A stretch of DNA of 64,000 nt, from positions 310,001-374,000 of the forward strand of contig NZ_JAUSZD010000002.1 in assembly GCF_030817275.1 (NCBI RefSeq), in the 5' to 3' direction. This DNA comes from Paenibacillus sp. V4I7 (GTDB taxonomy: Bacteria; Bacillota; Bacilli; Paenibacillales; NBRC-103111). The notes beneath the pieces were generated by a model. It did not search any database and was not told the origin of the DNA. It was given only the letters and a program-made list of their open reading frames with translations. Shown one piece after another: positions 28,193-36,327 of this stretch; positions within the stretch are counted from its first letter, which is position 1; each line of letters starts with the position of its first letter. A program made the position numbers and the translations under genes.

Positions 28193-28906
28193 TTAAGCCA
28201 GCGATTCCTTCACGACAGGCGCCGTTAGCTTATAGCCAACGTTCCTGATGGTCATAATATATTCCGGATTGCGTGCATTGTTCTCAATTTTATCCCTCAG
28301 ATGAGAGATATGCACATCGACGATGCGGGTATCTCCAAGGAAGTGATAGTCCCACACCCCATGGAGAAGCTGCTGCCTGCTAAGGACTTTGCCGCGATGC
28401 TTACACAGGAAGAGCAGCAGCTCGAATTCCTTAGGTGTAAGTTCAATCGGGGAGCCATTCACCATGACTTCGCGTTGATCGGCTTTAATAGCGATTTGGC
28501 CAATCGTGATGGGCGCATTTTCTGTCGAGGACGGTAAGGTTTGGATTCGTCGATGTATGGCCTGTATACGAGAAATGAGCTCCTGCGGTGAAAAGGGTTT
28601 GGTCATATAATCGTCAGCGCCGTTATCCAAGCCGGCAATTTTATCCGTGAGATCTTGCATAGCTGTAAGCATAATAATAGGTACGAGGTTATTCTGGTTT
28701 CTAAGCTTGCGGCACACTTGGAACCCGTCCATCTTCGGCAGCATTAAGTCGAGAACGATGAGATCGGGGCGAAACGTTTGGATGGCATCGAAGACAGCTT
28801 CGCCGTCAAACACGCAATGGACATCAAAGCCTACAAGCTTCAAGTTGAACTCTATAAGCATGGAAATGGAAGGTTCGTCATCAACAACTAGGATTTTCTT
28901 TTTCAT
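28193..28906 (-). CDS. OmpR/PhoB-family response regulator, no adjacent kinase
   Basis: A 237-residue regulator. The receiver domain has acidic pocket D9/D10, phosphoacceptor D53 (IVLDLMLPKMDG) and MTKPF. The winged-helix output domain contains LTPKEFELLLFLCKHRGKVLSR and ends TIRNVGYKL. No histidine kinase gene is next to it, so it is an orphan in this window. The neighbours are a terminator and the divergent trmL. AAAGGAG precedes ATG 28906. Confidence 0.92.
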   Translation of the reverse strand: MKKKILVVDDEPSISMLIEFNLKLVGFDVHCVFDGEAVFDAIQTFRPDLIVLDLMLPKMDGFQVCRKLRNQNNLVPIIMLTAMQDLTDKIAGLDNGADDYMTKPFSPQELISRIQAIHRRIQTLPSSTENAPITIGQIAIKADQREVMVNGSPIELTPKEFELLLFLCKHRGKVLSRQQLLHGVWDYHFLGDTRIVDVHISHLRDKIENNARNPEYIMTIRNVGYKLTAPVVKESLA

Positions 28907-29040
28907 CGATGGGTGGACTCCTTTTATCGAGGATAACTCTATTATGACAGCGCTCTATCATCGAGATATTAAGATAAAGTTAACCCTGTGTAAAATTGCA
29001 TTCCGCATTCGCTTATAATAGGATAGAGATTGAGGTGAAT

Positions 29041-29514
29041 TTGACAGAGATGGCATTTCATATTGTATTAGTAGAACCCGAAATTCCTGCAAACACAGGT
29101 AACATTTCCAGGACGTGCGCAGCTACAGGCACGTATCTCCATTTGGTTAGACCGCTTGGATTTCAGACGGATGACAAGACGTTAAAACGCGCTGGATTAG
29201 ACTATTGGCACTCGGTTAAGCTAGAGTATCATGACTCATTTGATGAGGTGCTAGAGGCTTACAAAGAACATCGTTTTTTCTTTGCAACAACGAAGGCAAC
29301 TAAACGTTACACAGATTTTACATTTCAGGACGGAGATTTTTTTGTATTTGGCAAAGAAACCAAAGGACTTCCTGAGGATCTGTTAGCTCAGCATCCCGAA
29401 ACATTACTGCGGTTGCCAATGTCAGATGCGGTCAGATCGCTAAATTTATCGAATTCGGCAGCAATCATGCTGTATGAGGGCTTGCGGCAGATCGGTTTCG
29501 TCGGTCTTGATTAG
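29041..29514 (+). CDS. trmL: tRNA (cytidine/uridine-34-2'-O)-methyltransferase TrmL
   Basis: A SPOUT-family RNA methyltransferase that modifies the wobble base of leucine tRNAs. The N terminus FHIVLVEPEIPANTGNISRT, the middle FFATTKATKRYTDF and the knotted SAM-binding end FGKETKGLP...LPMSDAVRSLNLSNS are characteristic of the short SpoU/TrmL (YibK/CspR) group. ATG 29050 gives the classical N terminus but lies 14 bases after GAGG. TTG 29041 (protein begins MTEMAFH) has 5-base spacing and is preferred here. Confidence 0.92.
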   Translation: MTEMAFHIVLVEPEIPANTGNISRTCAATGTYLHLVRPLGFQTDDKTLKRAGLDYWHSVKLEYHDSFDEVLEAYKEHRFFFATTKATKRYTDFTFQDGDFFVFGKETKGLPEDLLAQHPETLLRLPMSDAVRSLNLSNSAAIMLYEGLRQIGFVGLD

Positions 29515-29694
29515 AACTTAAGGCCTATCAATATTAGGGCTGAGCCGACATATTTGACAGGAAAAGAAAGTTTCAGCATGTTATTAGCAGGAGTTTCTTA
29601 AATGACGGCGAATAGTATTCCGTATCAGTCCGTATAGATATGCTAGATGAAGTAGAGAGCATGGAAAACGTGAGCGGAAGAGAGGTGAAGTCCT

Positions 29695-29952
29695 ATGATG
29701 AAGCCAGCCGGAGTCGTGCGTAAAGTCGATCAATTGGGACGTATTGTACTGCCTAAATCGCTAAGAAAGCGATATCAAATGAATGAGGGAGATCCTGTCG
29801 AAATTTTGGTGCAGGGTGACCATATCATACTGGAGAGATATCGTCCAAAATGTGTATTTTGCGGAAGTATGGAAAGTGTAAGTGAATTCAAAGAGCGCTA
29901 TATTTGCGGCGTATGTGTAACTGAAATGAACTTGCTAAAGGTAAGAGCATAA
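29695..29952 (+). CDS. AbrB-like transition-state regulator with C-terminal double CxxC
   Basis: An 85-residue DNA-binding protein. The first 50 residues form the AbrB/MazE/SpoVT swapped-hairpin domain (GVVRKVDQLGRIVLPKSLRK... VEILVQGDHIILERY). Instead of the usual AbrB C-terminal dimerisation domain, it carries CVFCG (C53, C56) and CGVC (C71, C74), a likely zinc-ribbon. This could couple DNA binding to zinc or redox state; that is inferred. AGAGGTG precedes the ATG, and a terminator follows immediately. Confidence 0.85.
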   Translation: MMKPAGVVRKVDQLGRIVLPKSLRKRYQMNEGDPVEILVQGDHIILERYRPKCVFCGSMESVSEFKERYICGVCVTEMNLLKVRA

Positions 29953-29956
29953 AAGA

Positions 29957-29998
29957 AAAAGCATCGTTTCTCCTAAGGAGAAGCAGATGCTTTTTTTG
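29957..29998 (+). terminator. Terminator of the AbrB-like gene
   Basis: An outer stem AAAAGCATC/GATGCTTTT with inner TTCTCC/GGAGAA is followed by TTTTTTT. It may also serve the minus-strand small gene at 30004. Confidence 0.85.
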
Positions 29999-30003
29999 TA
30001 TTT

Positions 30004-30111
30004 CTATAGACCTTTTGTTTTGTCATCGTTATAGGAAGACGTCAACATAGCGACGATGAATAATACAAAAACGGTGTTAACGAGCCAAAATGTTGTTGAT
30101 AAACCAAACAT
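30004..30111 (-). CDS. Small single-span membrane peptide (35 residues)
   Basis: ATG at 30111 is followed by 35 codons and TAG. The peptide starts MFGLSTTFWLVNT, continues VFVLFIVAMLTSS and ends YNDDKTKGL: one hydrophobic helix of about 20 residues with a short charged tail. GGAGG (complement of 30119-30123) has ideal 7-base spacing. A -10-like TATAAT lies upstream, with tandem hairpins in between. Nothing identifies a function; small stress-related or regulatory membrane peptides look like this. It is too short for ordinary ORF calling. Confidence 0.65.
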   Translation of the reverse strand: MFGLSTTFWLVNTVFVLFIVAMLTSSYNDDKTKGL

Positions 30112-30130
30112 TGCTGCACCTCCATATATA

Positions 30131-30211
30131 GGGACCTTTGAGCGTGCTCAAAGTCTCTCTGCTTTGGGATCTTTTAACGTGCTAAAAGTCTCTCTGCTTT
30201 GGGATCTTCGA
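30131..30211 (-). repeat. 35-bp tandem repeats with hairpins in the leader of the small gene
   Basis: Unit 1 is 30131-30165, unit 2 is 30166-30200 (4 differences), and a degenerate third begins at 30201. Each full unit contains a hairpin: CTTTGAGC/GCTCAAAG, a perfect 8 bp, in unit 1 and CTTTTA/TAAAAG in unit 2. A constant TCTCTCTGCTTT links them. They lie within the predicted 5' leader of the minus-strand gene at 30004. Confidence 0.75.
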
Positions 30212-30226
30212 GCATAGTTAAGGCTT

Positions 30227-30232
30227 ATTATA
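30227..30232 (-). promoter_or_regulatory. -10 box of the small membrane gene
   Basis: Read on the minus strand, TATAAT is preceded by TTGGG. No good -35 box was seen. Transcription would start near 30220, leaving a leader of about 110 bases. Confidence 0.4.
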
Positions 30233-30279
30233 CCCAACCATTCTAAAAAAAGAAACGAATAAAGTGTGAATAATTTCGG

Positions 30280-31353
30280 TTATTTAAAAAATAGAAAGTT
30301 GGTGGCCAGCGGTCTAAGCTTCCCATCCGATGGGCGATTAATGACGCTGCCTCCCATGACTAAAGTGGTAGAGCCGCCCCCATCCAAGTTATACGCATCG
30401 ACAATGCCTAATTGCTGCATTTTGTCCTGCAGCTCAGCAAGAGTTGCTCCCGAATTACCGCTCTCATCGTAGCCGTCGGTCACAATAAACAACAGCTGGT
30501 CGTGCTTGTAGTTAGCCATGATGGTCCGCGCTGCTCTTGCCGGAGAACTTTGCCACTGATAGGGAATCGACGTCCTGTTACCATTCTTCAGGAGAACCGG
30601 GACGAAGGTAGATCCCATGAGTGGATTTAACTTATCAAGCTCAGACTGAGAGATGAACTTACCGCCAATGAGCTTGCGGTCTTTATTCAAGCCAATGAAG
30701 GTCGTATCGTTGTTGGTAGGAAAGAAGCCATTCACATACTTCCCATTCATCATGGTTGTATCCAGCGGATAACGTTTGCCTTTGTTGTCATCGGCGAAGC
30801 CTCCTGCGTTCACACCGGCGATAGCCCCATAACGTGTGACGGCATCTAGCGTTGTTTCACTGGAGCCGATTTTATCCTTGCCAAGTACAAGCTTAATGGC
30901 CTTATCGCTCTTAAGGTTTACTTTAAGCGCATAACCTTTATAGTTGCTTTCATTCAAAGCGAATAGTTTCAAGTCAATATTCCCGGAAGAAGCTTGTCTG
31001 ATTGGGCTGCCGAGCTTGGCCGTTATCCGTGCATCATAGATAATGCCCGGTTTGGCTGCTTGTGCTGCAGCGTTCTGGAGCATGGCCGCTACTTCCGCAG
31101 CGCTTTTCTCATAAAGTTCGAAATATTGCTGAATGGTGGATTTGGTTTGCACAGCATCGGCATTCGCTTTGGTCAGCAAGTTATCGAGCGTGACCGTTTC
31201 TTGATGAAAAGAGATCGGCGTAGACACTTTATGTACCAACGGGTTGATTGGGACAATCGCCGTAACGAATAGCAGCCAAATCAGCATCCCCAGAAACGGG
31301 GCGCTTGCAAGTAGAAGGACGCGGTTGATTTGTTGAATGCTATTTACGTTCAT
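30280..31353 (-). CDS. Phosphodiester glycosidase (NAGPA-domain) membrane-anchored protein
   Basis: A 357-residue protein with one N-terminal membrane helix (LLLASAPFLGMLIWLLFVTAI), so the catalytic part is extracytoplasmic. After a helical linker rich in Ala and Gln comes the NAGPA domain: AIAGVNAGGF, RAARTIMANYKHDQ and NLDGGGSTTLVMGG are its conserved blocks. The family removes covering GlcNAc from phosphodiesters and in bacteria is tied to exopolysaccharide or wall teichoic polymers. Its start codon overlaps the stop of the upstream coiled-coil gene (TAATG), so the two are translationally coupled and probably act together. Confidence 0.85.
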   Translation of the reverse strand: MNVNSIQQINRVLLLASAPFLGMLIWLLFVTAIVPINPLVHKVSTPISFHQETVTLDNLLTKANADAVQTKSTIQQYFELYEKSAAEVAAMLQNAAAQAAKPGIIYDARITAKLGSPIRQASSGNIDLKLFALNESNYKGYALKVNLKSDKAIKLVLGKDKIGSSETTLDAVTRYGAIAGVNAGGFADDNKGKRYPLDTTMMNGKYVNGFFPTNNDTTFIGLNKDRKLIGGKFISQSELDKLNPLMGSTFVPVLLKNGNRTSIPYQWQSSPARAARTIMANYKHDQLLFIVTDGYDESGNSGATLAELQDKMQQLGIVDAYNLDGGGSTTLVMGGSVINRPSDGKLRPLATNFLFFK

Positions 31354-31787
31354 TACTTTAGCACATCCAGATTCTTTTGCAGTTCTTCCAACTTCTTCTT
31401 TACGTCGGCAAGCTGCGTATAAAGCTGGTTGCTATTATCGGTTTTGCTGTTAGCGCTGTCCTTCGTGAAAGCCAGCAATTCATTCAGTGAATCTACCTTG
31501 GTCTGTAGAGCTTTCATATCTGTCGTAACGCTATCTTTCAATTGGGTAACTTGCTTCTGATAGTCTTGTTGAACCACTTGCAGTTGTTGCTGGGTTTGCT
31601 GTGCGATATCGGTTGCAATTTTTTGCCTCAAATGCTCGGTGTACATCATAGCTGCTGCCACTCCGATTGCGATCAGCATGACCCAACCCACAAATAAGTA
31701 GACGTACGTTTTCTTTCTTACCTTGGTAGCCTTCGAAGCAGCGCGAGGGAAAGAATTCGCAGTCGTAGTCTCGATGGGCATGTTCAT
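31353..31787 (-). CDS. Membrane-anchored coiled-coil protein, function unknown
   Basis: A 144-residue protein. A short basic cytoplasmic head is followed by one membrane helix (VYLFVGWVMLIAIGVAAAMM). About 90 residues of predicted coiled coil then face outward (QQTQQQLQVVQQDYQKQVTQ ... QLADVKKKLEELQKNLDVL). No enzymatic motif is visible. Coupling by one shared base to the NAGPA gene suggests a scaffold or anchoring subunit for it. ATG 31787 has GAGG 8 bases upstream; GTG 31796 lies inside that ribosome binding site. Confidence 0.7.
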   Translation of the reverse strand: MNMPIETTTANSFPRAASKATKVRKKTYVYLFVGWVMLIAIGVAAAMMYTEHLRQKIATDIAQQTQQQLQVVQQDYQKQVTQLKDSVTTDMKALQTKVDSLNELLAFTKDSANSKTDNSNQLYTQLADVKKKLEELQKNLDVLK

Positions 31788-31839
31788 GAAAATCACCTCT
31801 GTTTACTAGTATAACATATTCCATATTTTTTACAGAATT

Positions 31840-33468
31840 TTAGATAGAATTCGCTGTTTTTCGATATTCATTTGGGGTGAGTCCCTCTAGTTTTTTGAAA
31901 ACTTTGCTGAAATATTTCTCGTCCTGGTAACCGACCATTTCCGCTACTTGTGAAATCCGAAGATGTGGATTGCGCAGCAAGACCTTTGCTTTACTCATGC
32001 GAATTTGACCTAAATAGTCAGAAAGGTTTACCTCGAACTCTTGTTTGAATTTCCGTGAAATGTACTCGCGGCTGAGGTAGAATCGATTAGCGATATCCTG
32101 AAGCGAGACATCTTCGTGATAGTGCTTCTCAAGGAACTCGGCGATTTCAAAAATAACGCTTTTGTCCTTCTGTTGACTCTCGAGGAGCAGCTTCGACAGG
32201 TGAACAATACTCCGAGTGAGTTCCTGCTGCCACAGTGAGAGGGAAAGGATCCCATGCTCATCCAGCGGAACAATCAAACTGGAAGGCTCATCAAGGAGCA
32301 GCTGTTTGACCTGATCTTCACTAATGTTAGAGAAAAATTGCTGCACCCAACGGCGCTTCATCACCCTGTACTCCCGCCACCAATGGTCGAGCTGTTCGAG
32401 TGTAATGGCTTCGCTCAGTTTGACGGCGTCCATCCATTCTTGAACCGTTTCTTGAATTTGGTCAAGGCTGCCACTGCGAATAGCGAGTTGAATCCGTTCC
32501 TCATACTTGCTGAAATTAAGCGTAGGCTGAACCGTTTTAGCTGTCTTCGATGTACTATGAATCCATGTTTCCTTGGATTTGAGGTTTCGCTGTTTAAGGG
32601 CATCACGGGCTTCCTGATAGGATAAAGCCAGATCTGTGGGGAAGGAGCGAGAGCTTCCGATACCGAAGTCAACGCGGGTATGAAGCGCGGTGCGTATACC
32701 CTCATTGATTTTAGCTAGAAATGCCTCAGAGCCAGATTGATCCTTCCATAAAAGCAATACAATTTCGTTATCGCTGTTCCAATGGCGGAATGCATAACCG
32801 CGCTGATCGTTAACGAGGAATTCATTACATATGTTAATCAGCGAGAAGAGCAGTAAATCCAGATTATGACTGAATTTGTTCTTCACACTGCGTTCCATCG
32901 TATCTAAAGATAAAATAGCGACACGACATTCTCGCGTTGTCCGAGATAAATGAAGCTCTTTCTCTAGCTGCTCAGCCGCTTGATCATAAGCGGAAGGTTC
33001 GGCAATTAAGTTCGATAGCAGCTTATCCCAGTACATGGGCTTAATTTGGTTCATTTCGATATTCAGCTCTCGATTGGTATGACGAAGCTCCTCATCTTTA
33101 TTCCAAGCTTGAATGGCTTTATCTAACGCTTCATTTAACTGCTCGGGATCAATGGGCTTCAATATATAGTCTGTTCCCCCATACTTTAACGTATGGCGAA
33201 GCAGAGAGAAGTCGTCATGGCCGCTAATGACGATCGTCTTCGAGTCAGGAGCATGCGTATGCAGCCACTCGAGCAATTTTACGCCATTCATAATGGGCAT
33301 CATCATATCCGTCATGATAATCTCAGGAAGATGGGTGCTCACCATATCAATGGCCGATTCACCATCTTGGGCCTCCAGAATGGTTACTATGCCATACTGT
33401 TTCCAGTTGACTAGCAGACGGATGGCGTCGCGCACATGCTTTTCATCATCGACAAGTAATACTTTCAT
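31840..33468 (-). CDS. YesN-type response regulator (receiver plus AraC DNA-binding domain)
   Basis: A 542-residue cytoplasmic activator. The receiver domain covers residues 1-120 with phosphoacceptor D54 (IIMTDMMMPIMNG) and lysine in DYILKPIDPEQ. A long middle region of about 300 residues follows, and the C terminus holds an AraC double helix-turn-helix (VSLQDIANRFYLSREYIS...RISQVAEMVGYQDEKYF). It overlaps the kinase gene by 4 bases (ATGA), so the pair is co-translated. Divergent from the importer at 35443, which is its likely target. Confidence 0.93.
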   Translation of the reverse strand: MKVLLVDDEKHVRDAIRLLVNWKQYGIVTILEAQDGESAIDMVSTHLPEIIMTDMMMPIMNGVKLLEWLHTHAPDSKTIVISGHDDFSLLRHTLKYGGTDYILKPIDPEQLNEALDKAIQAWNKDEELRHTNRELNIEMNQIKPMYWDKLLSNLIAEPSAYDQAAEQLEKELHLSRTTRECRVAILSLDTMERSVKNKFSHNLDLLLFSLINICNEFLVNDQRGYAFRHWNSDNEIVLLLWKDQSGSEAFLAKINEGIRTALHTRVDFGIGSSRSFPTDLALSYQEARDALKQRNLKSKETWIHSTSKTAKTVQPTLNFSKYEERIQLAIRSGSLDQIQETVQEWMDAVKLSEAITLEQLDHWWREYRVMKRRWVQQFFSNISEDQVKQLLLDEPSSLIVPLDEHGILSLSLWQQELTRSIVHLSKLLLESQQKDKSVIFEIAEFLEKHYHEDVSLQDIANRFYLSREYISRKFKQEFEVNLSDYLGQIRMSKAKVLLRNPHLRISQVAEMVGYQDEKYFSKVFKKLEGLTPNEYRKTANSI

Positions 33469-35285
33469 TCCGTTTGCTCCCTTTTCATAGGAATGTGAAT
33501 GACAATCCTAAGACCTTGTGGTTGTACATGTTCAATATCAAGAGTTGCATCATCGGTAAAATAGAGCTGTACTCGGGTTAGCACATTACTAAGTCCAATA
33601 TAAGCTGCATCGGTTATGGAAGGGGTAATCAGCAGGGTTTTTACCTCGCGCAACCGCTCCTCCGTTATACCAATCCCATTATCCTCAATAATGAGCTTTA
33701 AATATTCATCCTCACGATCTGTAGGCATCGTTGCCTGAATGCGTAATAAGCCTGTGGTTTCACTTGGTTTAAAACCATGCTTAAAATAATTTTCCACAAG
33801 CGGTTGAAGGATCATCTTGGGTACAGAGATTGCTTTTGTGCTTTCTTCGATGTCGTAAATGATTTCAAATTGATGCTCGAATCGCTGTTTTTGCAGCTCG
33901 AGATAAGCTTTAATATGCTCAATTTCCTTACGCAAAGGAACAACCGATTCGTTGGTGTTCATACTGTAATGCATCATTTTAGCCAGATACGAAATTAAGG
34001 CGTAAATCTTTGGAGCCTCGTGCTGTAAAGCTAATGTACCAATAGATTGCAGTGCGTTATTCAGAAAATGCGGATTGATCTGGGCTTGGAGTGCCATGAG
34101 CTGATTCGATTTGTTTGCAAGCTCTAAACGGTATTCGCGCATGACCATTTGATTTAAATCTTGCATCAGGCCATGGAATCGATTGGCGAGAATACCCATT
34201 TCATCCGTTCGAGTGAGCTCGATATCGGCATTCAATTGGCCTAACTGAACTTGTCCCGCCTGTATGCGTGTGATATAACGAATTAATTGTTTGATAGGCT
34301 CTGTAAATTTAATGCTGATATAAATGGTTCCGGCAATGACAATCAACATAAACAAAGTAAGGATCAAAGAATTAATTAAAGTTAACTGTCGGGCACTTTT
34401 CGTTAATTGCTCATAGGGAAGCCGCTTCACGATCGTCCAGTTAACATAGTCAGTTTTCATTTTTTCATAAATATTTATCCCCGCATAAGCGCCGTTTTTC
34501 CATTCATAGGAACCTTTTTGGAGATCACTATAAATCGCCTCATTCCCCCAGCTTGCTTCAAGAGGTTGTCCCCATTTAGAAACATCAGGACCGAACACGA
34601 TGAACCCCTTATCATCCAGGATATAAAGTTCTTCTTGGTCATGGGTGAATAAGCTTTGAGATATTTCAGAGACTAGATTCAGCTGAAGATCAATGATCAG
34701 CTCACCAATCGAGATGTTACTTGGAGAGTACATAATTTTACGATGCATAGATAGGACAGGGGTTGGAGCAGAATACACATTAAGTGCAATATTGTAATTA
34801 TGGCTTTCATGAGTGGTTTCAAAATAAACGGTTTTGTTCTCGGGGAACTGCCGAAGAGATTCATATTTACCGATCATGCTTCCTTGAATGTCGCTGCTCG
34901 CTAAATAAGAACGGTCGCTAACGGAGGCGTAAAGATAAATTTGTTTGATCTCTTTAACCGAGTGGGACATGACCTGCAGTCCGCTTTTGATAACCTTATC
35001 ACTCATGTAGTCGATTTCTCGCTCGGTTTGCAGAATATCGTAAAGATAACCAACAGATGAATACTGACCTGTATAAATCGTAGTGGATGCCTGGACAACA
35101 CCATTTAAGTAGTTCAACAAATTCATTTTTGCTTGAGATAACAGGGCCGAATTATTCGTAATTGTGTCTTCTGTGACTTTCTCCTTGGTGAATATATAAG
35201 AAACAACAATGGATGTAGTGAATGGAACTAAGGTCGCAATGAGCAGAAAAAGGATTAATTTATTGCGTATACTATGACGAAACAA
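33465..35285 (-). CDS. YesM-type sensor histidine kinase
   Basis: A 606-residue membrane kinase. Helix 1 is LILFLLIATLVPFTTSIVVSY, then an extracellular Cache-like sensor of about 250 residues, helix 2 (SLILTLFMLIVIAGTIYISI) and a HAMP linker. The LytS/YesM-type kinase core has the phosphoacceptor His in QINPHFLNNALQSI and the ATPase motif LKLIIEDNGIGI. It starts at TTG 35285 with only a weak Shine-Dalgarno, but the next ATGs would remove the first membrane helix. It probably senses an extracellular saccharide and phosphorylates the partner regulator. Confidence 0.93.
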   Translation of the reverse strand: MFRHSIRNKLILFLLIATLVPFTTSIVVSYIFTKEKVTEDTITNNSALLSQAKMNLLNYLNGVVQASTTIYTGQYSSVGYLYDILQTEREIDYMSDKVIKSGLQVMSHSVKEIKQIYLYASVSDRSYLASSDIQGSMIGKYESLRQFPENKTVYFETTHESHNYNIALNVYSAPTPVLSMHRKIMYSPSNISIGELIIDLQLNLVSEISQSLFTHDQEELYILDDKGFIVFGPDVSKWGQPLEASWGNEAIYSDLQKGSYEWKNGAYAGINIYEKMKTDYVNWTIVKRLPYEQLTKSARQLTLINSLILTLFMLIVIAGTIYISIKFTEPIKQLIRYITRIQAGQVQLGQLNADIELTRTDEMGILANRFHGLMQDLNQMVMREYRLELANKSNQLMALQAQINPHFLNNALQSIGTLALQHEAPKIYALISYLAKMMHYSMNTNESVVPLRKEIEHIKAYLELQKQRFEHQFEIIYDIEESTKAISVPKMILQPLVENYFKHGFKPSETTGLLRIQATMPTDREDEYLKLIIEDNGIGITEERLREVKTLLITPSITDAAYIGLSNVLTRVQLYFTDDATLDIEHVQPQGLRIVIHIPMKREQTE

Positions 35286-35442
35286 GGTACATCAACTCGG
35301 TTTCTTTTTAGACTTTTCACCCTACATTGTAGCAGGAGAGGTCAACAAATTCCACCTAATGCATCACGATAATCTGTGTTTTGCCAAGAACAAGGGCTTT
35401 ATACTTAAGGTATAGTTATATAATCGTAAGGGGGAAATTCCC

Positions 35443-36327
35443 ATGAAAGAGAGCAAAGGGTTAGCAGGATATATACAACAATGGGTGTTTATCGGACCAG
35501 CGTTGATCTTTTTCGCACTCATTGTTGTCATTCCTTTTCTCATGAGTATTTATTATTCATTTACTGAGTGGAATGGTGTGACAACAACCGTGAAATTCAA
35601 CGGTCTAGACAATTTCAAGCACCTTCTGTTTCACGACACAGACTATCGCAACGCATTCTGGTTTACAACAAGAATAACCGTGACGGATGTCATTCTCACG
35701 AATCTTGTCGGGTTTCTTTTGGCACTCTTGCTCACACAGGCACTGAAAACCAGAAATGTACTGCGTACTATTTTCTTCATGCCGAACGTTATTGGGGGAT
35801 TACTGCTTGGTTTCATTTGGCAGTTTATTTTCGTCAAAGGGTTCGGGACGTTAGGCGAATTAACGAATCTAAGTTTTTTTCAATTACCTTGGTTAGGTGA
35901 TGCTCCAACAGCTTTTTGGGCGATCGCCATCGTTAGTATTTGGCAAGGCTCCGGCTACTTAATGATCATTTATATTGCGGCGCTTTCGAATGTGCCCAAA
36001 GATATGGTTGAAGCGGCTTATATTGATGGTGCTTCACGTTTACAAGTGCTTAAGAACATTATCATTCCACTCATCATGCCGGCTGTTACCGTATGTTTGT
36101 TCCTCACCATTTCATGGAACTTCAAGATGTTTGACTTGAACTTCTCCTTGACCAAAGGTGGACCGTTCAACTCAACAGAATCAGTTTCCATTAATATTTA
36201 TCAAGAAGCATTCCGGAATAACAACTATGGTTTAGGTACAGCAAAAGCGTTAGTATTCTTCGTTGTAGTGGCCATTATTTCGACCATCCAAGTCATGTAT
36301 ACGAAACGCAAGGAGGTTGAAGTGTAA
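35443..36327 (+). CDS. Sugar ABC transporter permease (MsmF/UgpA-type)
   Basis: Membrane subunit of 294 residues with about six helices. VFIGPALIFFALIVVIPFLMS is the first, and YYSFTEWNGV is typical of carbohydrate uptake family CUT1. The EAA loop is DMVEAAYIDGASRLQVLKN. GTAAGGGGG precedes the ATG, and a perfect TATAAT lies at 35419-35424 with no clear -35 box, consistent with activator dependence on the divergent YesN regulator. It overlaps the next permease by one base (TAATG). Confidence 0.92.
   Translation: MKESKGLAGYIQQWVFIGPALIFFALIVVIPFLMSIYYSFTEWNGVTTTVKFNGLDNFKHLLFHDTDYRNAFWFTTRITVTDVILTNLVGFLLALLLTQALKTRNVLRTIFFMPNVIGGLLLGFIWQFIFVKGFGTLGELTNLSFFQLPWLGDAPTAFWAIAIVSIWQGSGYLMIIYIAALSNVPKDMVEAAYIDGASRLQVLKNIIIPLIMPAVTVCLFLTISWNFKMFDLNFSLTKGGPFNSTESVSINIYQEAFRNNNYGLGTAKALVFFVVVAIISTIQVMYTKRKEVEV

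Noticed and set aside
30131-30211. T-box leader
   Set aside because: AGAGAG-like words occur, but there is no specifier-loop, no conserved T-box sequence and no terminator/antiterminator pair. The structure is a simple tandem repeat.
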